Both the position numbers and the translations under genes were made by a program. Below, piece by piece: positions 1-10,592 of a stretch of DNA of 40,601 nt (the first letter of the stretch is position 1; each line of letters begins with the position of its first letter). The notes under the pieces are model-generated. The model was not told the origin of the DNA, searched no databases, and worked only from the letters and a program-made list of their open reading frames with translations. The DNA is taken from positions 13,183 to 53,783 of the forward strand of contig DIKT01000022.1 of NCBI GenBank assembly GCA_002424635.1, written 5' to 3'. The DNA comes from Desulfobulbaceae bacterium UBA5611. GTDB taxonomy: Bacteria > Desulfobacterota > Desulfobulbia > Desulfobulbales > Desulfocapsaceae.

Positions 1-1031
1 AGCAGATCAGCCACGATTTTCCGGCAGGCCTTGGTCTGCCGTTCAATGATGGCCAGATTTTCCCCCTGTTCGCTTGCCGGCGAGAAATCATCCATCATCA
101 ACTGGGCATAACCAAGGATGACTCCCAGGGGCGTATTGATCTCATGGGCCACGCCGGCGGCCATCTGGCCGATCGAGGCCATTTTTTCACTCACGGCCAG
201 TTGTTCCATCATGGCCCTGGTGCGCGTGAGATCCTTGACAATGCCCTCGCAACCGCTAAAGGCGCCTTTATCATCATAAACAGCAGTAGCCGAGAGCAGC
301 ACATAAATACCAGTGCCATCCGCCTTGGCAAATTCTACCTCCAGATCTTCCACATAGCCCTGAGCGAGCAAGGTCTCATAATAGTTGTTGAGATCGTCTT
401 CATTCTTGAAGATATCGAGAAAATGCAGGTTGGGGGCCTCCTGGGTTGGATAGCCCAGCATCTTAAAGCCGGCGTTGTTAATAGTCAGGATCTGGTTGGT
501 GGCATCGCTGAAATAGACCATGTCTTTGGAATGATTAAACAGATGCCGGAATTTTTTTTCAGACTCCGAAAGTTCGTGTGTCCGGGCCGCCACCATCTCT
601 TCCAGGTGCAGATTCATCTCCTGCAACTGGTCGGCTGCTGTTTCCAGTTGGTCATAAGCCTGTTTCAGGCTCCGGGCCTTTTTGTTAATCGCCTGGTAAC
701 CCTCAATACCTTTATGATAATAAAGAGTCACGGCCGCCAGAGAGATCATGAGGGCGGTATTAGTGCTGCCGGAAATCGGCGACAGGGTGTGCCATAAGTC
801 CTGATTGCCCGACAAAAGCAGCAGATGTTTAAGTAAATGGCCGATGGCCCGCGACACGGCAAAAGCGGCCAGGGTTGCCGAAAAATAAAAGAGAAAACCC
901 CAAAGAAAATTCTCTGGCTGTTTTCTGGACAGCAGCCAGGCATAACGCAGGGACAGAAAGGAAAAAATAATGATCAAGATCGAGCCCACCATATCGGTGA
1001 CAATGGTAATAGACAAGGGAAGATTATTCAA
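1..1031 (-). CDS. PAS-domain sensor histidine kinase (3' part outside window)
   Basis: Membrane sensor kinase that would autophosphorylate on histidine and signal to a response regulator, plausibly the sigma-54 regulator encoded at 1792-3213. The frame is open from a TTG at 1031 to the window edge (343 codons). It shows two or three hydrophobic N-terminal segments (about residues 8-30, 42-70 and 95-115), a short coiled stretch ending in MVAARTHELSESEKKF, a PAS domain (about 165-280), and a HisKA H-box AAGVAHEINTPLG with the phospho-acceptor at His296. The HATPase domain must lie beyond position 1. The TTG is chosen because it overlaps the stop of the preceding gene (TTGA) behind a purine-rich GAGGAAG; an in-frame ATG lies 13 codons further in. 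The kinase identity is secure; the signal and partner are inferred. Confidence 0.9.
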   Translation of the reverse strand, partial: MNNLPLSITIVTDMVGSILIIIFSFLSLRYAWLLSRKQPENFLWGFLFYFSATLAAFAVSRAIGHLLKHLLLLSGNQDLWHTLSPISGSTNTALMISLAAVTLYYHKGIEGYQAINKKARSLKQAYDQLETAADQLQEMNLHLEEMVAARTHELSESEKKFRHLFNHSKDMVYFSDATNQILTINNAGFKMLGYPTQEAPNLHFLDIFKNEDDLNNYYETLLAQGYVEDLEVEFAKADGTGIYVLLSATAVYDDKGAFSGCEGIVKDLTRTRAMMEQLAVSEKMASIGQMAAGVAHEINTPLGVILGYAQLMMDDFSPASEQGENLAIIERQTKACRKIVADL

Positions 1032-1495
1032 TTTTCTTCCTCCCGGCCTGAGCTATGATAGAGGGAACGCAGGCTCAGAAAGAGGAAAAACAGGGCCGGC
1101 ACACTGAGCAGGTGATCCAGACTGGCGCAGAAATAGATCAGTTTGATGCTTGATAGCGGGCCGAGGAGTTGTGTGGCAAAATAGCCCGAGGAATGGACTA
1201 TATCGGTCTCAGCAATGTGAAATCCCAGCCAGTGCCCGGAAAAAGTCAGGAGATTCCAAAAAATCATCAAGACACAGAACAGCTGGAGATAGCGCCAGCC
1301 CCTGCCGGGAAAAGCATTTCTACCGATATCCCAACATAGATAGCCGAGGGCTGCGGCATAAAAAATATGGGCCAGCTGATGAACATAAATACCTTCCGGC
1401 GGGCCATGCGATTGTAAGGCCCAGGCCTGCTCCGGCAGCAAAAAAATTACTACCGGTAATAGGATCGCACATAAAATAGCTTGGAATAATTTCAT
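1028..1495 (-). CDS. small multi-span membrane protein next to the histidine kinase
   Basis: 155-residue protein of unknown function. It starts with a signal-like hydrophobic segment ending LLPEQAWA, followed by a histidine-containing segment (SHGPPEGIYVHQLAHIFY) and about three further membrane spans. Its stop overlaps the kinase TTG start, so the two are probably translationally coupled. The paired histidines beside a membrane span could bind heme or metal and act as an input module for the kinase, but this is inference. No Shine-Dalgarno sequence is visible before the ATG. I recognise no named family with confidence. Confidence 0.75.
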   Translation of the reverse strand: MKLFQAILCAILLPVVIFLLPEQAWALQSHGPPEGIYVHQLAHIFYAAALGYLCWDIGRNAFPGRGWRYLQLFCVLMIFWNLLTFSGHWLGFHIAETDIVHSSGYFATQLLGPLSSIKLIYFCASLDHLLSVPALFFLFLSLRSLYHSSGREEEN

Positions 1496-1791
1496 ATGAT
1501 TAACAAGCAGAGATGATACCGCGTCAAGTAAACAAAATCAGATGATGAATATGGCAGTATAGTATGCACAATAAGAGCCAGAAACAAGCAGCAGGAAAAA
1601 AAACCGAAGATGTGCTTTAATGTAAGGATGTTAGGTATCAGGACAAAAGGGCTGTGGTGGAGTCAGGTCCGGCAGATCTCACTCTCGCGCCTGCAACAAA
1701 AAAGAGACAGTGAAACATTGAAGTGTCACCAGTTGCTGCTGGCTTTATCCGGTTAAAATCATGGATCAGAAAAGAATATGGTCAATCGATG
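1496..1791. other. intergenic stretch with no recognised element
   Basis: About 296 bases separate the response regulator stop from the small membrane protein start. I see no convincing open frame, tRNA, terminator or sigma-54 (GG-N10-GC) promoter. The minus strand has a TTGACG at about 1532-1527, but its downstream hexamer would abut the ATG, so it is not a usable promoter. Confidence 0.4.
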
Positions 1792-3213
1792 TTATTCTGT
1801 GCGGAAGGTGTCGGCATCAATATTATAACGGCGCATCAGGCGTTGAAAAGCCTGTCGTTCCATGTCGCTGGCCTTGGCCGCGGCAGTAACATTACCCTTG
1901 GAGGCCGACAGGCAATAGCGCAGATAGGTGCTGGTGAAAGGACCGATGACCTCTTCTTTGGCTTGTCGGTAAGGAAGATTATAGACACAGGCCGGCACTT
2001 GACCATGGGTTTCCAGAGTTAGGCCGTTCTCTTCAAAGCTGGTCAGCGCCTGAGGAGTGATTTTCAGGCTATCAGACAGCAGGACCGCCCTATTGATGAT
2101 ATTCTGGAGTTGCCGGACATTTCCTTTCCATTGTCGGCGCATCAGGCATTGCAGGGCCTCGGGGGTAAACTCCATCCCTTCCCGGTTATATTCCTGGGCA
2201 TACTTGACCAGAAAATGCTGGGCCAGTAGAGGGATATCTTCCTTGATCTGGGCCAGGGTGGGCAGGGTGACAGTCATGACGTTGAGCCGGTAGAACAAAT
2301 CTTCCCGAAACTGGCCCATGGCCATCTTCGCTTCCAGATCCTGATTGGTGGCGGCCACCACCCGGACATCAACCTTGATGGTTTTGGTCTGGCCCAGGGG
2401 CTGGATCTCTTTTTCCTGGAGGACTCTCAGCAGTTTGGTCTGTAAACCGAGCGGGATATCGCCGATTTCATCAAGCAGGATGGTGGAGCCTTCCGCTTCC
2501 AGAAAAAGACCGGTTTTATTATGATCAGCACCGGTAAAGGCCCCCTTGCAATAGCCGAACAATTCACTCTCCAGGATATTTTCAGGCAGGGCCGGGCAGT
2601 TGACCGTGATCATAGTTCGGGTGGCCCGTTTACTCATGGCATGGATGGTGTGGGCAGCTACTTCCTTGCCGGTGCCTGATTCCCCACGGATCAGCACGGT
2701 GGCATCACTCTGACCCAGCCGCGACAACAGATCAATGGCGCGGCGCAGAGGTGGTGAATTACCGATAAAGCCGGTCAGTTTTGCTTTATCTGTCAAGCGC
2801 TGCTGCAGCAGCAGATTTTCTCGCAGCAATTGGGTCCGTTCAAGGGCACGTCTGACCACCCGGCTTATTTTATAGTTGTCAAAAGGCTTTTCAAAAAAAT
2901 CATAGGCCCCATCTTTCAGGGCCTGAACGGCAATTTCAATAGTGCCGTAGCCGGTCATGATGATGGTGCTGATGGTAGGATCAAGAACATGGATAGATTG
3001 CAGGAGCTGCAGGCCATCCATGTCAGGCATGATAATATCAGTGAGCACGACATCAGGCTGCCAGCTTTTGACCAGTTCCAGGGCCTCCAGGCTGGAGGTT
3101 ACTAACGTGATATCACAGTCGCACTTCTTGGACAGGACTTTTTTGAGCAGATTAAGCAGGTCCTGTTCGTCGTCAACAATTAATAACCTTGGTGCTTTCT
3201 GATCCTGGGGCAT
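1792..3213 (-). CDS. sigma-54-dependent response regulator (NtrC family)
   Basis: Two-component transcription activator of 473 residues. Receiver domain at about 8-120: acidic pair DD14-15, phospho-acceptor Asp59 in VVLTDI, and Lys109 in FFEKPF. AAA+ sigma-54 interaction domain at about 148-385: Walker A GESGTGKE (177-184), the sigma-54 contact loop GAFTGA (224-229) and Walker B ILLDEIGD (245-252). A Fis-type helix-turn-helix forms the C-terminus (SKGNVTAAAKASDMERQAFQRL). All catalytic motifs are intact. The gene starts 22 bases after the phosphatase stop and is probably co-transcribed with the phosphatase and the PEP-synthase-like gene upstream. The nearby kinase at 1-1031 is the likely partner. 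No sigma-54 promoter was found by eye in this block, so its targets are unknown. Confidence 0.95.
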   Translation of the reverse strand: MPQDQKAPRLLIVDDEQDLLNLLKKVLSKKCDCDITLVTSSLEALELVKSWQPDVVLTDIIMPDMDGLQLLQSIHVLDPTISTIIMTGYGTIEIAVQALKDGAYDFFEKPFDNYKISRVVRRALERTQLLRENLLLQQRLTDKAKLTGFIGNSPPLRRAIDLLSRLGQSDATVLIRGESGTGKEVAAHTIHAMSKRATRTMITVNCPALPENILESELFGYCKGAFTGADHNKTGLFLEAEGSTILLDEIGDIPLGLQTKLLRVLQEKEIQPLGQTKTIKVDVRVVAATNQDLEAKMAMGQFREDLFYRLNVMTVTLPTLAQIKEDIPLLAQHFLVKYAQEYNREGMEFTPEALQCLMRRQWKGNVRQLQNIINRAVLLSDSLKITPQALTSFEENGLTLETHGQVPACVYNLPYRQAKEEVIGPFTSTYLRYCLSASKGNVTAAAKASDMERQAFQRLMRRYNIDADTFRTE

Positions 3214-3235
3214 AATAGTTCATCCTGGGTTAGTT

Positions 3236-4273
3236 TTAGAGATCATATTTTTGTTTATTTCTGATCATGGCCTGAAAATACTGCTGCACAAAACGGCCGG
3301 ACACCGTATCAAAATTGGAAAAGCGCAGTCCAGCCTCTGGTGGAAATTCACCGGTCAGGGCCAGAAATACACTGCGGGAGCAGTTGTGAACGGCCTCTTG
3401 CAATCTGTCCTGTGTTGCCATGTCCAGGCCGCAGCGGCATCTGAGGGGGCGATTAGCGTGCAGGAGACAGGCCTGATTGACCAACAGCGGGCAGGAGAGG
3501 GTTGGGCAGGCGGCCGCAGCTTCCTGCTGACTGCCGCCGGCCGCCAGTTGCCTCTCCTTGAGCTGGGAGGAGGTCTCGCTGGCCCTTTGGATGGCCGCCA
3601 GTCTTTGTTCCCGGGGTAATTGGCGATTCAGGGTATGACTGATATTGACGGCCTCAATCAGTTCCATGTCAAAATACTGATGACAGCACTTATCAGTATC
3701 CAGCGCCAGGGGGTTGAGGCCCTGTTCCTGTGTCAGCCTGTCTGCCTCCTCAAGGATGGCGCCATATTCCTGGAGAAAGGGCAGCAGATCAATGGTCTTT
3801 TTATCCTCGATGCTTGGTTCGCGGGCGCTCAGTTGTCCCTGTTGTTTACCATATTTACGCAGCAGTTGCCATTGGCTGTAGCTGCCGGGTGAGACCCGGG
3901 CGCTCTTCAGTTTTTTTTCGGTGAGTTTCAGCCCCAAGCCCCGCCTGAGTAAATAGGCGGAAATAAAGGTGCCGGTGCGGCCCAGGCCATGCCGGCAGTG
4001 GATCAGGATTTTCTTCTGCAGATAAAGGGCTTCATCCAGCCATTGCAGGGCCTCTTCCATCCGCTCCATATCCGGGGCGCACTCATCGGGAATCGGCAGA
4101 TAATATACTTCAAAGCCGGACTGTTCCTCAATCTGATGCAGATCGCAGAACTCGGCACAGAGATTGACAATGGCATCAATCCCTTGCTCCTTGATGGTAT
4201 CAAGATCATCATAGGACATGGGGGCAGAGCCGGTAGCCAGTTGGCTGGTCAGCCAGGTTACAATATAGGGCAT
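3236..4273 (-). CDS. tyrosine/dual-specificity phosphatase fused to a YkgJ-like cysteine cluster
   Basis: 345-residue two-part protein. The N-terminal half (about 1-150) has the protein tyrosine phosphatase signature HCRHGLGRTG, with nucleophile Cys93 and Arg99, and a candidate general acid Asp63 in PIPDE. The C-terminal half (about 190-345) carries spaced cysteines (196, 197, 256, 261, 269, 279, 281), including CPLLVNQACLLHANRPLRCR, which resembles the YkgJ/UPF0153 metal-binding pattern. It lies 31 bases after the PEP-synthase-like gene and 22 bases before the response regulator. Reversal of a phosphorylation made by its neighbour is an inference. No Shine-Dalgarno sequence precedes the ATG at 4273; an alternative start is Met19. 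Confidence 0.88.
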   Translation of the reverse strand: MPYIVTWLTSQLATGSAPMSYDDLDTIKEQGIDAIVNLCAEFCDLHQIEEQSGFEVYYLPIPDECAPDMERMEEALQWLDEALYLQKKILIHCRHGLGRTGTFISAYLLRRGLGLKLTEKKLKSARVSPGSYSQWQLLRKYGKQQGQLSAREPSIEDKKTIDLLPFLQEYGAILEEADRLTQEQGLNPLALDTDKCCHQYFDMELIEAVNISHTLNRQLPREQRLAAIQRASETSSQLKERQLAAGGSQQEAAAACPTLSCPLLVNQACLLHANRPLRCRCGLDMATQDRLQEAVHNCSRSVFLALTGEFPPEAGLRFSNFDTVSGRFVQQYFQAMIRNKQKYDL

Positions 4274-4304
4274 ATATGGATGAAGTCTGAAAAAGTTAAC
4301 ATAA

Positions 4305-6779
4305 TTATTCCCCTGTATCAGCGAGAAAGTCCTGCACGTACTGCTGCACTTCCTGCTTATCGTGGAGGGACATATCCATGAGCTTGGTGGTGCCGAGTAA
4401 TCGACCCAGAGTGACGAGCTGCCTCTGCATTGCCGCTATGGAAAGCCCGGCAATTCGCGCGTCAAGCAGATCTCCCCGCATCTCCACCTGAAAACCGGCC
4501 TGCCGGAGCAGAATGGCTATAAAATCCAGGCGCAGCAGGCGGCCGGAAAAATCCGCTCCCCCGCCGGCAAAGCGGAACTGGCAATAATTGCTGGCACTGT
4601 CCTCACCGCAGATACTATCGACCAAGGTAAAATGGTAGCCAAAACGCATGATCAGATGGACATAATCGCCGCCAAGCACAGCATAGCTGGCAAAGTCCGG
4701 AGAATCAGGGCTGGCGATGCCATCGGCCATGGCCATCTCGCCAAAATGTTTCCAGTCAAAATGGGACCTCTCCGGCCATTGCACAGAAGGGTGATTAAGT
4801 CCCGTCCACAGGGCCAGAAAAGGTATGGACCTGATTTGCTCCAGCTCGATGGTCTGTTGTTGATTGGCTGAAGCAGCAAGGCCGCCGCCGACGTCCACCA
4901 TAAAGATATCAAAGGGCAGTTTGGCAAGCAACTTTTTTCGGTTGGAAGACTTGTTGCTCAGACGATCCCCCAGGGAGAACATGGTTCTGACCGCCTGTTC
5001 ATGACAAAATCTGATAATATCATGCAGAGACCGGCATGCTTCCGGCGTAAACCCTTTGGCCGTAGGATCAATCAGATGCAGAGGCGTGATATTGGCAAGG
5101 AGCTTGCGTAGTTTCTGGAAAAAGGGGAGCTGCTGTTGCGATTCATGAAGAGGAACAATGATGAGACTGGTCAACAGATCACCCTGATATACCACTCGGC
5201 CTTCTGCCGACATCGTGATCAGCTGGCCCTGAGGAATCACCTCGATCAGGCGACCGAGACCACAGAGCAGAGGGATGCCGAATTCCCGGCAGACCGTAGA
5301 AAAATGACCGGCCACACTGCCAAGCTCTGCCAGCACGCCATTGATCCGATCCAGAACCTGAACGTAAGAGGGCAGACTCTCCCTGACGACCAGAATAGCA
5401 CCGGCCGGGACCTGTTCCACAGGATGGCTGGCATCGACACAATAGGCCGGTCCGCAGGCCTGGCCAAGGGCGGCCATGGTTCCTCCCGCAAGCAGTGGTT
5501 CAGCCTTGATCTGACTGATCTCGGTAGTATTTTGCCGGCCATTAGAAGGATACGAGTGTAAGGGGCGACTCTGGAGAAAAATTATCTGGCCGCTCTTGGT
5601 CTGGGCCCATTCAATATCCTGGGCTCTGCCAAAATGGGATTCGATCTGTAAGGCCTGCTCGGCCAGCGCTGTTATCTGTCCCTCCGTAAGCAAACTGGGC
5701 CGGGTGCCGCTCCCTTCATCCTCCAGCCTGTGCCGCAGAGTGTTATGGCGAGCAACTGTCAGGATCTGCGGAATCACCTGGCCGCTGACCAGTGCCTCGC
5801 CCTGACCCTCTACGGCATGGATAAAAAGATGGGCCGTATCCAGCAGGGCCGGGTCAATGGTATAAACGACGCCGCTGGCCACGGCCTCAATCATCTCAAG
5901 CACCAAGACTGCCATGGGAGTTTCATCGTCGCTGAGCCCGCTGTGAATCCGGTAGGCCAGAGCCTGTGGCGTGTATTTACTGGCCAGTACGCGCAGATAG
6001 GCCGCGAGCAGTTGCTCTTGCTGAACCGCCAGCACTGTTTGGTACTGTCCGGCAAAAGAGCATTCGCCATCCTCACTGACGGCACTGCTGCGCACGGCCA
6101 CCCGGATATCATCTCCCTGGTCAGTCTGTAAGCGAGCGTGCGCGGCCAGGATCTCGGCTGCAATATCTGCAGGGACCTCAGCCTGTTGGATCAGATCCGT
6201 CAGTTGATGGGAGATGCTCGCCAGGCTGTCAGGGCTGGTAAGGTCGATCTGGGCCAGCAGGTCATTGATCCGGCTGCGCAGATCATTATACTCAAGCAGA
6301 TATTGAAAGCTGTTCACCGTGATGATAAAACCGGCAGGCACCGACAGTAGCAGAGTCTTGGCCAGAATAGCTAAGGTCGCGCTTTTTCCGCCGGTAAGGG
6401 CCGGGTTTACGGCCGGATCAGACAGGCCCAGCACAAAGGGCGGGCCAAAGTGGAGAGTAGGCGGGGCCAGCAGGAATCTGCTGTAAAAGTCAAACTTGCG
6501 AAAATACTCGGGCAGGGTGACAAAAGAACCGGGGGCCATCTGCTCAAGACGCTCGACCATGCCGCGTACATTGGTGGAGAGGGCGTCATAGCGGGCAGCA
6601 ATCCGGCAGCAATCTTCTTTTTTGCCTTGATAATACAGATCTTCCAGATCGGCCATCAGCTCATGACTGCGGCTGTCAAAGACCAGGAGTTCACGAAAGG
6701 CATCATAGGTGCCGCGCAGCACCAGACCGGGAGCAAAAAAACGATAAGTCCAGTGTTTAAACAGGGTGTTAATGCGCAT
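4305..6779 (-). CDS. PEP-synthase/PPDK-like phosphotransferase with ATP-binding and phosphohistidine domains
   Basis: 824 residues. After an unassigned helical N-terminus (1-110) comes a PPDK-type ATP-binding domain (about 120-410): GGKSATLA (130-137), RSSAVSEDGE (230-239), GVVYTIDP (303-310) and LQSRPL (402-407). A swivelling phosphohistidine domain follows (about 435-530), with the candidate His492 in SVAGHFSTVCREFGIP. In true PEP synthase a TIM-barrel PEP/pyruvate domain follows; here the last roughly 290 residues show none of its motifs and instead contain a Gly/Cys-rich stretch around 703-742. ATP-driven phosphorylation of His492 is plausible and the final acceptor is unknown. Rifampicin phosphotransferase also joins these two domains to a non-PEP acceptor domain, but in a different order. 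The gene leads an apparent operon with a phosphatase and a response regulator. Confidence 0.85.
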   Translation of the reverse strand: MRINTLFKHWTYRFFAPGLVLRGTYDAFRELLVFDSRSHELMADLEDLYYQGKKEDCCRIAARYDALSTNVRGMVERLEQMAPGSFVTLPEYFRKFDFYSRFLLAPPTLHFGPPFVLGLSDPAVNPALTGGKSATLAILAKTLLLSVPAGFIITVNSFQYLLEYNDLRSRINDLLAQIDLTSPDSLASISHQLTDLIQQAEVPADIAAEILAAHARLQTDQGDDIRVAVRSSAVSEDGECSFAGQYQTVLAVQQEQLLAAYLRVLASKYTPQALAYRIHSGLSDDETPMAVLVLEMIEAVASGVVYTIDPALLDTAHLFIHAVEGQGEALVSGQVIPQILTVARHNTLRHRLEDEGSGTRPSLLTEGQITALAEQALQIESHFGRAQDIEWAQTKSGQIIFLQSRPLHSYPSNGRQNTTEISQIKAEPLLAGGTMAALGQACGPAYCVDASHPVEQVPAGAILVVRESLPSYVQVLDRINGVLAELGSVAGHFSTVCREFGIPLLCGLGRLIEVIPQGQLITMSAEGRVVYQGDLLTSLIIVPLHESQQQLPFFQKLRKLLANITPLHLIDPTAKGFTPEACRSLHDIIRFCHEQAVRTMFSLGDRLSNKSSNRKKLLAKLPFDIFMVDVGGGLAASANQQQTIELEQIRSIPFLALWTGLNHPSVQWPERSHFDWKHFGEMAMADGIASPDSPDFASYAVLGGDYVHLIMRFGYHFTLVDSICGEDSASNYCQFRFAGGGADFSGRLLRLDFIAILLRQAGFQVEMRGDLLDARIAGLSIAAMQRQLVTLGRLLGTTKLMDMSLHDKQEVQQYVQDFLADTGE

Positions 6780-6805
6780 TCGATAGTTACCTTGCCATCA
6801 AAGGG

Positions 6806-6829
6806 CCACATGAAAGAAATTTCTTGTGG
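6806..6829. promoter_or_regulatory. 24-bp inverted repeat in the leader of the phosphotransferase operon
   Basis: The outer arms CCACA (6806-6810) and TGTGG (6825-6829) enclose a core containing the perfect palindrome AAGAAATTTCTT (6814-6825). It lies between the predicted promoter (6869-6898) and the start codon at 6779, so it could be a repressor operator or an RNA hairpin in the leader. The inverted repeat is directly visible; the role is inferred. Confidence 0.4.
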
Positions 6830-6868
6830 TTAGCAGGAGCGCTTTTATGATTTGCAGAATGGAGTTTG

Positions 6869-6898
6869 ATTATGAGACAGGAAGAAGGCGTAAGTCAA
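6869..6898 (-). promoter_or_regulatory. sigma-70 type promoter for the phosphotransferase operon
   Basis: On the minus strand TTGACT (6898-6893; 5 of 6 to the -35 consensus) is followed by an 18-base spacer and CATAAT (6874-6869; 5 of 6 to the -10 consensus). Transcription would start near 6862, leaving a leader of about 80 bases before the ATG at 6779. It lies just past the end of mltG, consistent with independent transcription of the signalling block. Confidence 0.5.
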
Positions 6899-6940
6899 TA
6901 TATTTTTTTGCAGAACCTGTGTTGCTCGCGGTGGAAGGTC

Positions 6941-7975
6941 TCAATTCTTCGCGGCTTTCTGTCGGTGCTGGTATTGTTGAACGGCCTGATTGTGCTCAGT
7001 AAGATTACGAGAAAATTTATGAGTGCCATCATTGCGGGAGACGAAATAAACAAAATCAGAGGCGGCGGGCCGCAGCACGGCTTCAATGGCTTGTTGGCCG
7101 GGATTGCAGATGGGGCCGACGGGCAGGGCCGGAATCACATAAGTATTATAGGGATGTTCGGTCTTGAGATTGGTCCGGGTCAAGTTACCTGAGAAGTTTG
7201 CCAGACCATAAATAACCGTAGGATCTGATTGCAGACGCATTCCGGTCTTGAGGCGGTTGATAAAAACGGCAGCAATTACAGGCCGTTCCTCGGCCGCCCC
7301 CGTCTCTTTTTCAATGATCGAGGCCAAAGTGACAATCTCATGGCGGCTCAGCGGAAATTCCGGATCAACTGCCAGGCCCGACCAGACCTTGTTAAAACGT
7401 TGAACCTGCAAAGTAATCAGGAACTTAGCACCCATCTGTTCCCGCGTTAAAAAATAGGTGTCGGGATAGAGATAACCTTCAAGGCTGGGCACGGCGTTGA
7501 TCCCCAGAGATTCTATGAAATCAGGGTCATGGGCCAGGGCGATAAAGGTCTTGCGATCACACCAGGCCCCGTCGGCAAAGATATCCGCCACCTCCTCAAT
7601 ACGTAATCCTTCGGGGATGATGACGGCATAACGCACCGCATTGGCAGTGGCCAGCTGCCGTAACACTTCTCCCGGGGTTTTGCCCAGTGTCAAGCTGAAT
7701 TCGCCAGCCGGAAGTTTGGTGGACAGGCCGAGATATTTGGCCAACAGCAGAAAACGGACATCTTCATGGATCAGCCCGGCCTCAGCCAGGATCGTACTGA
7801 TCTGCTGCAGGCCCGAGCCGGGCGGAATAATGACAATGGCGTCCTCCGCCACGGGTCCAGGTCCTGGTTGCAGGCTGTATACGGCCAGCCAGCCCCCAAG
7901 AAGCAGAGGGCAAAGCAGGACAACAAGGGCGAGCCGGTAAAGCACCTTTTTGTTAATATTAACAGAGAATTTCAT
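6941..7975 (-). CDS. mltG: endolytic peptidoglycan transglycosylase MltG (YceG family)
   Basis: Inner-membrane lytic transglycosylase that cuts nascent glycan strands and limits chain length. 344 residues, a normal length. One N-terminal membrane anchor (about 11-33) precedes a LysM-like region and the YceG catalytic domain. Diagnostic motifs are LEGYLYPDTYFL (165-176), ASIIEKETG with catalytic Glu222, DPTVIYGL and the C-terminal LPVGPICNPG. The gene ends before the signalling-operon promoter and follows the lon terminator, so it is probably its own transcription unit. No clear ribosome binding site precedes the ATG. Confidence 0.95.
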   Translation of the reverse strand: MKFSVNINKKVLYRLALVVLLCPLLLGGWLAVYSLQPGPGPVAEDAIVIIPPGSGLQQISTILAEAGLIHEDVRFLLLAKYLGLSTKLPAGEFSLTLGKTPGEVLRQLATANAVRYAVIIPEGLRIEEVADIFADGAWCDRKTFIALAHDPDFIESLGINAVPSLEGYLYPDTYFLTREQMGAKFLITLQVQRFNKVWSGLAVDPEFPLSRHEIVTLASIIEKETGAAEERPVIAAVFINRLKTGMRLQSDPTVIYGLANFSGNLTRTNLKTEHPYNTYVIPALPVGPICNPGQQAIEAVLRPAASDFVYFVSRNDGTHKFSRNLTEHNQAVQQYQHRQKAAKN

Positions 7976-8060
7976 AATTTGGATGGTAACAGCGGCTCAA
8001 GTATTCGGACCTGAGCAATCAGGCATGTCATCGTTTGACAATGCCAGGCCAGGTGTATGG

Positions 8061-8116
8061 CAAAAAAGTAAATGGGAAGAACATCGTCAGTCTGATAACT
8101 GCAATGTCTTCCCATC
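8061..8116 (-). terminator. probable rho-independent terminator of lon
   Basis: Arms ATGGGAAGAACAT (8072-8084) and ATGTCTTCCCAT (8104-8115) pair with one bulged base, and an inner CAGT/ACTG stem (8088-8091/8098-8101) extends the hairpin. Read on the minus strand, the hairpin is followed after four bases by six T residues (8067-8062). It lies about 30 bases past the lon stop codon. Confidence 0.65.
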
Positions 8117-8147
8117 TATCACTATTTTATCATTTATGCTGTTTACA

Positions 8148-10592
<2,445 letters not shown>

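Noticed and set aside
1..1058. Plus-strand frames opposite the histidine kinase
   Set aside because: The minus strand encodes a clear PAS-HisKA kinase; the plus-strand translations show no domain.
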